Below, in pieces: positions 1-8,251 of a stretch of DNA of 36,892 nt (positions within the stretch are counted from its first letter, which is position 1; the number at the start of each line of letters is the position of its first letter). The notes beneath the pieces were generated by a model that made no database searches, was not told the DNA's origin, and was given only the letters and a program-made list of their open reading frames with translations. The stretch comes from an uncultured Lachnospiraceae bacterium (GTDB lineage Bacteria > Bacillota > Clostridia > Lachnospirales > Lachnospiraceae). The position numbers and the translations under genes were made by a program. The stretch covers positions 1-36,892 of the forward strand of contig CAJTKA010000035.1 in the NCBI GenBank assembly GCA_910576815.1, given 5' to 3'.

Positions 1-39
1 GATGTCTTCAGCGGTCATTTCACGAATATGTATCTTCAT
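1..39 (-). CDS. GNAT family N-acetyltransferase, N-terminal end only
   Basis: The gene starts at 39 and runs left out of the window, so only 13 residues are visible (MKIHIREMTAEDI). The opening 'IREMTAEDI' is typical of the first strand and helix of RimI-like GNAT acetyltransferases, which move an acetyl group from acetyl-CoA to an amine. The start is supported by AAAGGAG 7 bases upstream. It lies 44 bases after the degV-like gene on the same strand, so the two are probably co-transcribed. The family call rests on very few residues. Confidence 0.5.
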   Translation of the reverse strand, partial: MKIHIREMTAEDI

Positions 40-83
40 GATACGCTCCTTTCGCGTATGCCATTATTTTGTGTTGTACATAA

Positions 84-995
84 TCACTGAGACTCAGCGA
101 TCCCTCTCTCTATAACCCCAAACCCCAGTGGATAAGGACCGGTATGCACGCCGATCGTGGCCCCGATCTGAAAGACGGGGATCTCGTCTATGGCATACCC
201 CTTTTCACGCAGGGTAGAAAGCGCCTGATCGCGGAAGGCGATGCCTTCCTCTTTATCATAGCCGTACCCGACGACGAGGCTGTAGCGATCGATGCCGAGC
301 GAGCTTTCCTGCAAGTATTCCAGAAGGAGATTCATGACTTTTTTCAGCGTGCGTTTCCGTCCCCGGTCAAGCCCTGAGGGAAAGATTTCTCCCTGTTTCA
401 GGGTAATAACAGGGCGGATATCCAGCGCGCCGCCTGCAATGGCAGCCACTTTTCCGATACGTCCCCCGTGCCTAAGATATTCCATATTTCCTACGGTAAA
501 AAAGATTCTGCCGGTACTTTTGATGGCGTTAAGCCGTGTGATGGCATCGTGATAGCTGACGCCGTGATCCCGCAGACTGACTGCTTCCAGAACGAACTGA
601 CCCTGTAAAACCGTATCAACGGTAGAGTCAAGGACAGTGATCCTGGCTTGCGGATATTTTTCCAAAACAAGTTCTTTGGCATTTTGCGCAGACTGCAGGG
701 AACCGCTGAATTTGGTCGTGATGCAAATACATATGACAGGAATGTCATTTTCGGCAAAAGGCCGGAAAACCTCCGCATAATCCTGAATGGAGGGCATGGA
801 GGATTTGGGATATACGCCCTTTTTATCCACCATCATCTGATAGAAGTCGCGGACGGCAATGTCTACAGTTTCTTTCAGGTAGTGTTCCTCGTCAAAGGAT
901 ACATAAAAAGGTACGACAGTGATGTTTTTTTCCTGCGTCAGCGTGGTTGGCAGATCGCAGGAGCCGTCGCTGATAATATGAAATGTTTCTCCCAT
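84..995 (-). CDS. DegV family protein (fatty-acid binding, FakB-like)
   Basis: A 303-residue protein of the usual DegV length. Members bind a fatty acid and, as FakB, present it to a fatty-acid kinase for phospholipid synthesis; the exact lipid and partner here are unknown. The N-terminal 'ISDGSCDLP' matches the family's SDS-type motif, 'TTKFSGSLQSA' matches the lipid-contacting S/T-G-S loop, and 'YLRHGGRIGKVAA' followed by 'LDIRPVI' matches the conserved central motif. The open frame extends 80 codons further upstream, but the start at 995 is chosen because homology begins there and an AAGGA sequence lies about 9 bases before it; the extra residues resemble no DegV protein. A palindrome (1062-1078) lies in the upstream region. 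Confidence 0.9.
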   Translation of the reverse strand: MGETFHIISDGSCDLPTTLTQEKNITVVPFYVSFDEEHYLKETVDIAVRDFYQMMVDKKGVYPKSSMPSIQDYAEVFRPFAENDIPVICICITTKFSGSLQSAQNAKELVLEKYPQARITVLDSTVDTVLQGQFVLEAVSLRDHGVSYHDAITRLNAIKSTGRIFFTVGNMEYLRHGGRIGKVAAIAGGALDIRPVITLKQGEIFPSGLDRGRKRTLKKVMNLLLEYLQESSLGIDRYSLVVGYGYDKEEGIAFRDQALSTLREKGYAIDEIPVFQIGATIGVHTGPYPLGFGVIERGIAESQ

Positions 996-1061
996 ATGAA
1001 ATGTCTTCCTTATATCATGGATTTTGGCGGCAGTTAAATGAGGTTGTGTTAACTGCCTGCT

Positions 1062-1078
1062 GTAGTATAGAATACTAC
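1062..1078. promoter_or_regulatory. Inverted repeat GTAGTAT-N3-ATACTAC
   Basis: A perfect 7-base inverted repeat with a 3-base centre lies in the 207-base divergent gap between the DegV gene (start 995) and the membrane protein gene (start 1203). Position and symmetry suit a dimeric repressor site. No regulator is identified. The same 7-mer arms occur, in the opposite arrangement, upstream of the LuxR-type operon at 11410-11437. Confidence 0.4.
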
Positions 1079-1202
1079 GTTTGCAAGATAAATGCAATCG
1101 TGTTGGCTTACTTTCAGCTTGAAAAGGTGTTTTTGTGGCAATCAGCCAGGAAAAATGATATATTTTTATGCAACGATAAATATCGGTGAGGAAAGAACAA
1201 CA

Positions 1203-1718
1203 ATGAATGACTCTGCAAAAGATAGCAAAAAACACATAAAAAAGGACATTGCCGTCATACTGACTGTCAGCTTTATTTCCGCGGCATTGTATCTTACTCC
1301 GGAAGGAACGATCATGGACTACGGGCGTGATGTATCGCAGCCGCTGCTGCTACGGTTTTTGCCGGTTTTGCTCATACAGTTTGGTATGTCCTGTCTGGGG
1401 ATCTTGATCGTTTTGTTAAAGAATCAGGAAAAACTTTCGACATACGGACTGGTTTGGCATCATGCTCTGCAGTCGATCGCCGGCTGTCTGTTGGTTTCTG
1501 TGCCGACGGTGGTGTTCCTTTTTGCCGTGAATGAAATTCATGGTTTTCTACCGTTTCAGGGGATGTTTTTGACAAAGGAAATTCTAGGCGCGTCTTTGCC
1601 TTTTAATGTGATCGGGTATCTGATAATCCTCATATACGGCTCTTTGGTGATCCGTGAGAAAACGGGTAACGCATGGGGAAATATCTTGATATTTTTTGTG
1701 ATATGGAATGCCTTATAG
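1203..1718 (+). CDS. Small polytopic membrane protein, CPBP-like, possibly internally shortened
   Basis: A 171-residue hydrophobic protein with about four membrane segments (roughly residues 15-31, 50-71, 90-107 and 130-150) and a short polar N-terminus. The start at 1203 has GAGG about 10 bases upstream; an in-frame extension to 1092 has no support. The text recalls CPBP-type membrane proteins, but the EExxxR and other catalytic motifs of that family are absent. The C-terminal stretch 'REKTGNAWGNILIFF' follows the helix near residue 144 directly, where I would expect two or more further helices, so an in-frame internal deletion is suspected. This comparison is from memory of the family and is uncertain. 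Function unknown. Confidence 0.55.
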   Translation: MNDSAKDSKKHIKKDIAVILTVSFISAALYLTPEGTIMDYGRDVSQPLLLRFLPVLLIQFGMSCLGILIVLLKNQEKLSTYGLVWHHALQSIAGCLLVSVPTVVFLFAVNEIHGFLPFQGMFLTKEILGASLPFNVIGYLIILIYGSLVIREKTGNAWGNILIFFVIWNAL

Positions 1719-1777
1719 AACACGGCATTTCTATTGCCAAATGACGCGGTATACGGATTACACATTGGCGGCAAATG

Positions 1778-1806
1778 TTGACTTTTGTCATATTAGCGTG
1801 TAAAAT
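1778..1806 (+). promoter_or_regulatory. Probable sigmaA promoter of the zinc-ribbon protein gene
   Basis: A TTGACT -35 box (1778-1783) and a TAAAAT -10 box (1801-1806) are separated by exactly 17 bases, 57 bases before the start codon at 1863. Confidence 0.65.
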
Positions 1807-1862
1807 ATACAAAATATGTTTTCGGGTAAAAAATGAGGGAACAGTGAGGAAGGAGAAAGTGA

Positions 1863-2786
1863 ATGAACGAGAATGAAATGGTAACTGCGGGCGGAGGAAA
1901 ACCTGTATATACGACGATAAAGAATGTATTGCGGGTTTTGATGGTGCTTTGCATCATCTTCGTGTTTTGCCCGTCTTTTTTGGTGTCGTGTTCCGGGGAA
2001 GATCTCAAGGTCAGTGTGATGACGGCAGTTGGCGGCATAAAATCCGGTGGACAAACAATTGTGGATCCCCATCCGGTGATGCTGATCTGTCTGCTGATTC
2101 CGATCGCGGCGCTGGTTTTGCTGATCATCAAAAAATTTCAGGACAAGATGACGGCAATCATTGTTTTGGCGGGATCGGGAGTGGATTTGATCGTCTGGTT
2201 TATTTTCCGGTCAACTGCGAAAAAGACTGCGGAAGAAGCTTACTGTACGTTTAAGACGACGCCCTGGTTTGTGATCAATATCATCGTGCTGATTTTGTCG
2301 ATCCTGTTGACGGGATTGGCGGTTTTGGGTGTGGCGCAGTTGGAGACGGATCTGCTTGCTTTATTGACCGGAAGCGGTGCAAAGAACGTATTGAATCAGG
2401 TTTCCGGTGCAGTGACGCAGGCAGCAGGCACTGTGGCAGAAAATATCAGTAATTTGAGCAAGGGCAGTCAGTCTAAAAAGGGAATTGTGGTTGGATACTG
2501 TGCAAAGTGCGGGGGACCGATTGGACTTGACAGCAAGTTCTGTATTTCTTGCGGAACACCCGTGCCGGAAAGCATGTTAGCGGAAGCGGAAGCGAAAAAG
2601 AAAGAGATAGAGGAAGCTAAGCGGCAGGAGGAGGAACGGCTTGCGGCTGAGGCGGCAAAACGGCAGGAAGCAGCTGCTGCGGCAGCCGCACAAAGTCAGG
2701 GAAAATCAAAGTTTTGCCAGCAATGTGGAGCAGAGCTGGGAGCAGGCGTTGCATTTTGCCAATCCTGCGGCGCAAAAGTACAATAA
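1863..2786 (+). CDS. Membrane protein with two C-terminal zinc ribbons
   Basis: 307 residues. Four hydrophobic segments (about 22-41, 71-90, 98-116 and 134-158) are followed by a soluble tail. The tail holds a zinc ribbon (Cys213, 216, 227, 230), a charged Glu/Lys/Ala-rich helical stretch (about 237-275), and a second zinc ribbon at the extreme C-terminus (Cys285, 288, 299, 302). Both are CxxCG...CxxCG treble-clef-type ribbons common in Firmicute membrane proteins. The start has GGAAGGAG upstream. It is a single-gene unit with its own promoter (1778-1806) and terminator (2795-2829). Function is not known; the ribbons probably mediate protein contacts in the cytoplasm. Confidence 0.75.
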   Translation: MNENEMVTAGGGKPVYTTIKNVLRVLMVLCIIFVFCPSFLVSCSGEDLKVSVMTAVGGIKSGGQTIVDPHPVMLICLLIPIAALVLLIIKKFQDKMTAIIVLAGSGVDLIVWFIFRSTAKKTAEEAYCTFKTTPWFVINIIVLILSILLTGLAVLGVAQLETDLLALLTGSGAKNVLNQVSGAVTQAAGTVAENISNLSKGSQSKKGIVVGYCAKCGGPIGLDSKFCISCGTPVPESMLAEAEAKKKEIEEAKRQEEERLAAEAAKRQEAAAAAAAQSQGKSKFCQQCGAELGAGVAFCQSCGAKVQ

Positions 2787-2794
2787 TGGCGATC

Positions 2795-2829
2795 AACCTC
2801 CTGAACCTCAAAAGTTCAGGAGGTTTTTT
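2795..2829 (+). terminator. Rho-independent terminator
   Basis: A perfect 12-base stem (2795-2806 with 2814-2825), a 7-base loop and a run of six T (2824-2829), directly after the zinc-ribbon protein gene. Confidence 0.9.
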
Positions 2830-2839
2830 CAGGATAACA

Positions 2840-2965
2840 GGAAGGACCACCAATGACGTGAATATCAGCAATGCAGAGCGGGCGGCGATTGCCAATGATA
2901 ATAACGCGGATGTCCTTGTCAGGATTCATGCCAACGGTTCGGAAAATACAGTGGCAGATCGTTGA
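2840..2965 (+). pseudogene. Fragment of an N-acetylmuramoyl-L-alanine amidase (Amidase_3)
   Basis: One frame encodes about 40 residues including 'NISNAERAAIAN' and 'ADVLVRIHANGSEN', then a TGA. This is the central part of Amidase_3 cell-wall hydrolases, where the His of 'IHANGS' and the preceding 'NxxRAxxAN' helix are family signatures. No start codon with a ribosome binding site, N-terminal part or C-terminal catalytic Glu region is present. The fragment sits straight after the terminator of the zinc-ribbon gene, so it is a decayed remnant and probably not expressed. This and the promoter at 3032-3040 account for the 318-base gap between genes. Confidence 0.75.
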
Positions 2966-3031
2966 TGGCATTACGAATGGTTTGGATCGATATTTTGAGT
3001 GATAAAAAAGGATGCAAAAAGATGTAAAAAA

Positions 3032-3040
3032 TGGTATAAT
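3032..3040 (+). promoter_or_regulatory. Extended -10 promoter of the sensor/transport operon
   Basis: TGGTATAAT (3032-3040) is a perfect extended -10 element 65 bases before the response regulator start. No good -35 is seen at the usual distance, which is normal for extended -10 promoters. Confidence 0.6.
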
Positions 3041-3104
3041 ACATGGTTGAGAAAAGTGGGTGTATCTGTATTTGTATCAACGTGGGGAAAAGGAGTAAAA
3101 TACG

Positions 3105-3983
3105 ATGAAGTATAAGGTATTGCTAACGGGAAACAATAAAATGATCATCAACGAGTTTTTTACCTACATGGATTTCAGCTTTGAGTGTCTGAGTACTTCA
3201 GACCGCTATGATGACATTGTAAATCATGTAAAGTACATACAACCGGACGCGATCGTCTATTGCCTGTATGGAGAAAAACCTGACGATTTGAAGCGCTTTG
3301 TCAATGTGGAACGAAAGATAGCGGAAAAACGGATCCCAATCATCATCGTAGGGGATGCAGAGGAGTGCGATCAGTTCGATCGTATTGCGCCCACCATGGA
3401 AGTGCATATGTTCAGAAAGCCTCTTTCTTCCCAAAAGCTGGAAGAAGGTATTGTTAAGCTGCTTGAGGAAAAACGTCCTCATGTCGGAGACGACAGCCGA
3501 TCCGTGACGGTCAAAAAGGACGATATCAAAACGAAGGATGTCATGCGTGTGGCGGAACAGCTTCTGGCACAGATCGCCAAAGAAGAAGAAAAGGAGAAAG
3601 CACTGCAGGCAGAATTGGCGCGCAAAAAGCACATCCTTGTTGTGGATGATGACAGCAGTGTGCTAAAGCTCTTGAAGGGGTATCTGGCGGAGCGTTACGA
3701 TGTGGCTACCGCTATCAGCGGCAAGATCGCCTTGAAATTCCTGGAGTCAAAGAAGACGGATATGGTATTGCTGGATTATGAGATGCCGATGGAAAACGGC
3801 GCCGAGGTCCTCACCAAGATCCGAGAAAATCAGGCAACGGCGAATCTGCCCGTGGTCTTTTTGACCGGAGTGACCGATAAGAAAAAGATCCTCGAAGTCC
3901 TGTCGTTAAAACCGCAGGGATATCTCACAAAACCGATCGACATGGAAAAACTTTCATCTACCATCAAGGGTGTGTTGGGTTAG
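3105..3983 (+). CDS. Two-receiver response regulator without an output domain
   Basis: 292 residues. The C-terminal half (about 176-292) is a full receiver domain: acidic pocket Asp181-Asp183, phospho-acceptor Asp224 in 'LLDYEMP', Thr254 in 'FLTG' and Lys276 in 'LTKP'. The N-terminal 1-122 has the length and rhythm of a receiver and ends in a 'RKP' motif, but has Tyr/Leu where the phosphorylated Asp should be, so it is a degenerate receiver. A charged linker (about 123-175) joins them. There is no DNA-binding or enzymatic domain, so the output is probably protein-protein contact or phosphate relay. The start has AAAAGGAG upstream. It lies 30 bases before the hybrid kinase gene, its likely partner, and is first in the operon. 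Confidence 0.88.
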   Translation: MKYKVLLTGNNKMIINEFFTYMDFSFECLSTSDRYDDIVNHVKYIQPDAIVYCLYGEKPDDLKRFVNVERKIAEKRIPIIIVGDAEECDQFDRIAPTMEVHMFRKPLSSQKLEEGIVKLLEEKRPHVGDDSRSVTVKKDDIKTKDVMRVAEQLLAQIAKEEEKEKALQAELARKKHILVVDDDSSVLKLLKGYLAERYDVATAISGKIALKFLESKKTDMVLLDYEMPMENGAEVLTKIRENQATANLPVVFLTGVTDKKKILEVLSLKPQGYLTKPIDMEKLSSTIKGVLG

Positions 3984-4013
3984 GCAGACAGGACTTGACA
4001 AAGGGAGAAAGCA

Positions 4014-6725
4014 ATGGCAATCATTGAGGATGAATATAATTTAACAGACTTGATTGATTTGGAAACCCTGCAAAAGGTACAGGATGCTTTTTCGGATATG
4101 TCCGGGATCGCGGCCATTATCACAGACGTGCACGGCAATGCGGTCACTAAGTCTTCCGGAGGGTGCGATTTTTGCTTCAAGTATATCAGGAGCACAAAAA
4201 TCGGCGTAGAACAGTGCGCAAAATGTGACAGACTGGGAGCGGAGAAAGCGGCAAAGGCGAGGGCTGCCTGTGCCTATTTCTGCCATGCAGGTCTGGTTGA
4301 GTTTGCAGCGCCCATCATGGCGCATGGGACGATAGTGGGATGTATCATCGGCGGGCAGCTTTTGACCATTCCGTTGGAAGAACAGCACCTCAGGCAGGTG
4401 GGGGAAAAACTCGGGGTAGAGGCAGACAAGCTGATCGAAACGGCAAAGGATATCCGTATTGTAGATAAAAAGACGATCGACAAGGTGTCCAATGCACTCT
4501 ACACGATCGCGAATGTGCTTTCGGATGTGGCATTCAGCAAACACCAGGTACATATGAAAAATATGGAGCTGAGCAAGAGTTCCAGCATGAAATCGGACTT
4601 TCTGGCAAACATGAGCCATGAGATCCGCACGCCCATGAATGCGGTGATCGGCATGGCGGAGATGGCGCTCAGGGAGGAACTTACGCCGGCGGCAAGGGAA
4701 TATATTGGACAGATCAAATCCTCCGGGCAGACGCTGCTTACCATCATCAATGATATTCTGGACTTTTCCAAGATCGAGTCCGGCAAGATGGATATCAGCG
4801 ATGTGGAATACGAGCCCATGTCCGTGATCAATGATGTGTCCAATATCATCATGACACGTATCGGCAGCAAAGAACTGGAACTGACGGTGGATGTGAATCC
4901 CGATCTGCCGACCGGACTGTACGGCGATAATATTCGCATCAAGCAGGTAATGGTGAATCTGGCCAATAATGCGGTCAAGTTTACCAAAGAAGGAAATGTC
5001 CATGTGAAGGTGGATTTTTGGCAGACAGACGAGGAGACGATAGAGCTGTCGGTTTCCATCACGGATACGGGAAGCGGCATTAAAGAGAGCGATATCAACA
5101 AGCTCTTTCGATCCTTCCAGCAACTGGACAGCAAAAGAAACCGCAATATCGAGGGGACGGGGCTTGGGCTTGCGATCTGTAAGCAGCTCGTGACGCTGAT
5201 GAATGGAAAGATCCATGTGGACAGCGAATATGGAAAGGGTTCCACGTTTTCCTTTGTCATTCCGCAAAAGATAATAAACAATGCCCACAGTGTTGAGAAG
5301 CTGAAAGAAAATCTGGTGGCAGCAGGATTGATCAAGAGCGATTATATCGCGAGTGAGCTTGCCGGCGATATGGAGAAACTCGGCGTTTCCTACGAGCGGC
5401 TGGAATCCGAGGAGTTCTTAAATATCGTGAAGGAAAAGCAGATCGGTTTCCTGTTTATAGAACAGCCTTTGTTCACGGAAGGCGTGCAGTATTTTTTGAA
5501 GTTGAATCCGGATGTCAATGGCATACTGCTCACAAATTACCGTTCGGTGCGCTCTTACGATCTGCCGAATCTGCGCGTGATAAAAAAACCGCTCTATATT
5601 TTGGGGCTTTCCAATATTTTTAACGGCAGGGAAGACAATACGGCTTTTTCTCTGACGGAAGCGGAAGACTTTGATTTCGTGGCGCCTACGGCAGAGATTT
5701 TGGTGGTGGACGACAACGCGATCAATCTGACGGTGGTAAAGGGACTTTTAAATCCTTTACAAATGAAGATCGATACGGCTTTGAGCGGCAAAGAGGCAGT
5801 GCTCAAGGTGACGGACAAACGTTACGACATTATCTTTATGGATCATATGATGCCGGAGATGGACGGCGTGGAGACTACCCGCGTCATTCGCAGACTGCTT
5901 GGCAATAACGGGCAGGTGCCCATCGTTGCACTCACGGCAAATGCGGTAGAAGGCACGGCGGAGATGTTTATCAGCGAGGGCATGAACGATATGGTGGCGA
6001 AACCGATCGAGATGCGCGTCATTGTCTCCAAACTGCAGAAATGGCTGCCTCCGGAAAAAATCGAAAAGCTCAGAAGGAAGGTACAGGGTCCCCGTCCTGT
6101 TCACAAGGAAGGGACAGCGCAGATGGCTACGAATATCGAGATCGACGGGCTGGATGTGCAAAAGGCGATGAGTTTCCTGGGCAATGAGGAACTGTTCTGG
6201 TCTGTCTTAAAGGAGTATTACCGTGTCATCGATAAGAAATGCGCTCTCATACAGGAGTATGAGCAGAAAGAGATGTGGCGGGAGTATACGGTCGAGGTAC
6301 ACGCGTTAAAGAGTGCGTCCAGGCAGATTGGCGCTATGGATCTGGCGCATACGGCGGAACAGATGGAAGCGGCAGGCAACGCGGAGAACGCTGCGCTGAT
6401 TCACAAGATCACGCCGGGCATGTTAGAGGAGTATATGTTCTATAAGGGGATCCTGGCACCTTACTTTACGAAAGCCGCAGAGGAACAAGGCGGCAGGGCG
6501 GCGAATCAGGGAGAAATCAAGGATCTCTTTGCAGCGATGGAAGAAGCCATGGAGAATCTGGATATGGATGCCATGGAGAAGGTGATTCAGGACATGGCGC
6601 AATATTCTTACGACAAGAAACAGCGGGAAGTGTTTGAGAAGCTGCAAAATGCCGTGGAGGATATCGATACGGAGAAGTGTGAGGAGATATTGGCAGAGTG
6701 GAAAGCGCTGCTCGGAAAGGATTGA
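4014..6725 (+). CDS. Hybrid sensor histidine kinase (PocR-HisKA-HATPase-REC-Hpt)
   Basis: 903 residues with no membrane segment, so probably cytoplasmic. Order: a PocR sensory domain (about 12-175) with Cys51, 54, 68, 71, 86 and 90; HisKA with His202 in 'MSHEIRTPMN'; HATPase with N-box near Asn316-Asn319 and G-boxes 'DTGSGI' and 'GTGLGL'; a receiver-like region (about 430-540) lacking the acceptor Asp; a true receiver (560-680) with Asp566-567, Asp610, Thr641 and Lys663; and an Hpt domain with His763 in 'VHALKS'. This is a full phosphorelay in one chain. PocR domains are thought to sense small organic ligands; the clustered Cys also suggests a metal or redox input. The gene overlaps the start of an amino-acid permease gene, implying that it senses the substrate or state of that importer. 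Confidence 0.92.
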   Translation: MAIIEDEYNLTDLIDLETLQKVQDAFSDMSGIAAIITDVHGNAVTKSSGGCDFCFKYIRSTKIGVEQCAKCDRLGAEKAAKARAACAYFCHAGLVEFAAPIMAHGTIVGCIIGGQLLTIPLEEQHLRQVGEKLGVEADKLIETAKDIRIVDKKTIDKVSNALYTIANVLSDVAFSKHQVHMKNMELSKSSSMKSDFLANMSHEIRTPMNAVIGMAEMALREELTPAAREYIGQIKSSGQTLLTIINDILDFSKIESGKMDISDVEYEPMSVINDVSNIIMTRIGSKELELTVDVNPDLPTGLYGDNIRIKQVMVNLANNAVKFTKEGNVHVKVDFWQTDEETIELSVSITDTGSGIKESDINKLFRSFQQLDSKRNRNIEGTGLGLAICKQLVTLMNGKIHVDSEYGKGSTFSFVIPQKIINNAHSVEKLKENLVAAGLIKSDYIASELAGDMEKLGVSYERLESEEFLNIVKEKQIGFLFIEQPLFTEGVQYFLKLNPDVNGILLTNYRSVRSYDLPNLRVIKKPLYILGLSNIFNGREDNTAFSLTEAEDFDFVAPTAEILVVDDNAINLTVVKGLLNPLQMKIDTALSGKEAVLKVTDKRYDIIFMDHMMPEMDGVETTRVIRRLLGNNGQVPIVALTANAVEGTAEMFISEGMNDMVAKPIEMRVIVSKLQKWLPPEKIEKLRRKVQGPRPVHKEGTAQMATNIEIDGLDVQKAMSFLGNEELFWSVLKEYYRVIDKKCALIQEYEQKEMWREYTVEVHALKSASRQIGAMDLAHTAEQMEAAGNAENAALIHKITPGMLEEYMFYKGILAPYFTKAAEEQGGRAANQGEIKDLFAAMEEAMENLDMDAMEKVIQDMAQYSYDKKQREVFEKLQNAVEDIDTEKCEEILAEWKALLGKD

Positions 6726-7408
6726 TGGCGATGGCGGAATTTAGCGATCTCTTTTATAAATGTTTTATAAAGGAAGACCGATATAAGTTGTTATTGAGTG
6801 GTATCGGCGTGACCATAAAGGTTTCTCTTTTGGCAATTGTGATTGGAATCCTGATCGGCATGCTGATTGCGATGTGTAACCTTTCCAGAAAAAGGGGGCT
6901 GCGGCTGCTTGGCGGCATATATACGGATGTGATCAGGGGAACGCCCTCGGTGACACAGCTCATGATCATTTATTTCGTGATTTTTGCCTCCGTGCAGCTG
7001 GATAAGTGGATCATTGCGGCGATCGCCTTTGGCGTCAACTCGGGTGCTTATGTATCGGAAATCATTCGGGCCGGTATCCTCTCGATCGATAAGGGGCAGA
7101 CGGAGGCAGGCAGATCGCTGGGCTTAAACGCTTTTCAGACCATGAGCAGGATCGTCATTCCCCAGGCGGTAAAAAACATCTTTCCCGCGTTGTGCAATGA
7201 GTTTATTGTGCTGATCAAGGAGACGGCCATTGTCGGTTATGTGGGCTTGATGGATATTCAGAAAGCGGGAGATTTTATTAAAAGCGCGACCTTCATTGCC
7301 TTTATGCCGCTCATAGGAACCGCTGTCATTTACTACGTATTGATTAAAATATTGACGCTGGTACTGAAACAGATCGAAAACAGGCTGCGCAGGGCCGATG
7401 CGCATTAG
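6725..7408 (+). CDS. Polar amino-acid ABC transporter permease (HisM/GlnP family)
   Basis: 227 residues with about five membrane segments. The EAA-type coupling loop appears as 'EAGRSLGLNAFQTMSRIVIPQA', which contacts the ATPase. The N-terminal region 'LLSGIGVTIKVSLLAI' is typical of His/Glu/Gln importers. The start ATG at 6725 shares its first base with the TGA stop of the kinase gene, giving translational coupling; ATG at 6731 is an alternative with better spacing from the GGAAAGG at 6714-6720. A longer start at 6698 is rejected because it would run back into the kinase gene. Likely partners are the ATPase at 7477 and the binding protein at 8252. Confidence 0.9.
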   Translation: MAMAEFSDLFYKCFIKEDRYKLLLSGIGVTIKVSLLAIVIGILIGMLIAMCNLSRKRGLRLLGGIYTDVIRGTPSVTQLMIIYFVIFASVQLDKWIIAAIAFGVNSGAYVSEIIRAGILSIDKGQTEAGRSLGLNAFQTMSRIVIPQAVKNIFPALCNEFIVLIKETAIVGYVGLMDIQKAGDFIKSATFIAFMPLIGTAVIYYVLIKILTLVLKQIENRLRRADAH

Positions 7409-7476
7409 TAGGATGGGAAGACGGTAAAAAGAGGCGTTTTTTGGAACGGCAGTCAGCAGCAGATGGAGTTTTGAGG

Positions 7477-8199
7477 ATGATCAAAGTAAACAACCTACAT
7501 AAAAAATTTGAGGATCTGACGGTTTTAGACGGGATTGACGAGCACATTGAGCAGGGTGAGGTAGTGGTGGTGATCGGTCCCTCCGGCTCGGGCAAAAGCA
7601 CTTTCCTGCGTTGCTTAAATTTGCTGGAAACAGCTACCGAGGGTGAAATCTACGTGGACGACGAGCTGATTACGTCTCCGAAAGTCAATGTCAATCGCGT
7701 GCGGCAGAAGATGGGGATGGTGTTTCAGCAGTTTAATCTGTTCCCGCATCTGACCATTATGGATAATATCACGCTGGCTCCTGTCCTTTTAAAGAAAATG
7801 ACAAAGGAGCAGGCGGTGAAACGGGGACAGGAACTTTTAGAGAGAGTCAATCTGGGAGAGAAAGCAAACGCATACCCGGCACAGCTTTCGGGCGGACAGA
7901 AGCAGCGTGTGGCGATTGCGAGAGCGCTGGCGATGGATCCTGAGATCATGCTCTTTGACGAACCGACGTCGGCACTCGATCCGGAGATGGTGGGTGAAGT
8001 GCTCGATGTGATGAAGGATCTGGCAAAGTCCGGTATGACCATGGTGATTGTGACCCACGAGATGGGATTTGCCAGAGAAGTGGCGTCCCGCGTGCTGTTC
8101 ATCGACCAGGGTGTGGTCATGGAGAGCGGTACGCCGGAAGAAGTGTTCGGCAATCCAAAGAATGAGCGAACGAAAAACTTCTTGTCAAAAGTATTATAA
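7477..8199 (+). CDS. Polar amino-acid ABC transporter ATP-binding protein (GlnQ family)
   Basis: 240 residues, the usual GlnQ length. Walker A 'GPSGSGKS' (34-41), Q-loop in 'VFQQFNLFP', signature 'LSGGQ' (137-141), Walker B 'IMLFDEP' and switch His194 in 'VTHE' are all intact. It hydrolyses ATP to drive import through the permease encoded 68 bases upstream. ATG at 7477 is chosen because GGAG lies 8 bases upstream and homology starts at 'MIKVNNLHKKF'; a TTG 36 bases earlier has no such support. Confidence 0.93.
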   Translation: MIKVNNLHKKFEDLTVLDGIDEHIEQGEVVVVIGPSGSGKSTFLRCLNLLETATEGEIYVDDELITSPKVNVNRVRQKMGMVFQQFNLFPHLTIMDNITLAPVLLKKMTKEQAVKRGQELLERVNLGEKANAYPAQLSGGQKQRVAIARALAMDPEIMLFDEPTSALDPEMVGEVLDVMKDLAKSGMTMVIVTHEMGFAREVASRVLFIDQGVVMESGTPEEVFGNPKNERTKNFLSKVL

Positions 8200-8211
8200 C
8201 CGCGATATACT
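8182..8211 (+). promoter_or_regulatory. Possible internal promoter before the binding-protein gene
   Basis: TTGTCA (8182-8187) and TATACT (8206-8211) are separated by 18 bases, overlapping the end of the ATPase gene. An extra promoter here would explain higher expression of the binding protein than of the membrane parts, as is common in importers. Not proven. Confidence 0.45.
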
Positions 8212-8251
8212 GCGATTGTAATAGATAGAAGTAAAAAGGAGGAGAAAAATT

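Noticed and set aside
84..1235. A DegV protein of 383 residues using the longest open frame
   Set aside because: The first 80 residues have no DegV features, and the ribosome binding site and homology support the start at 995.
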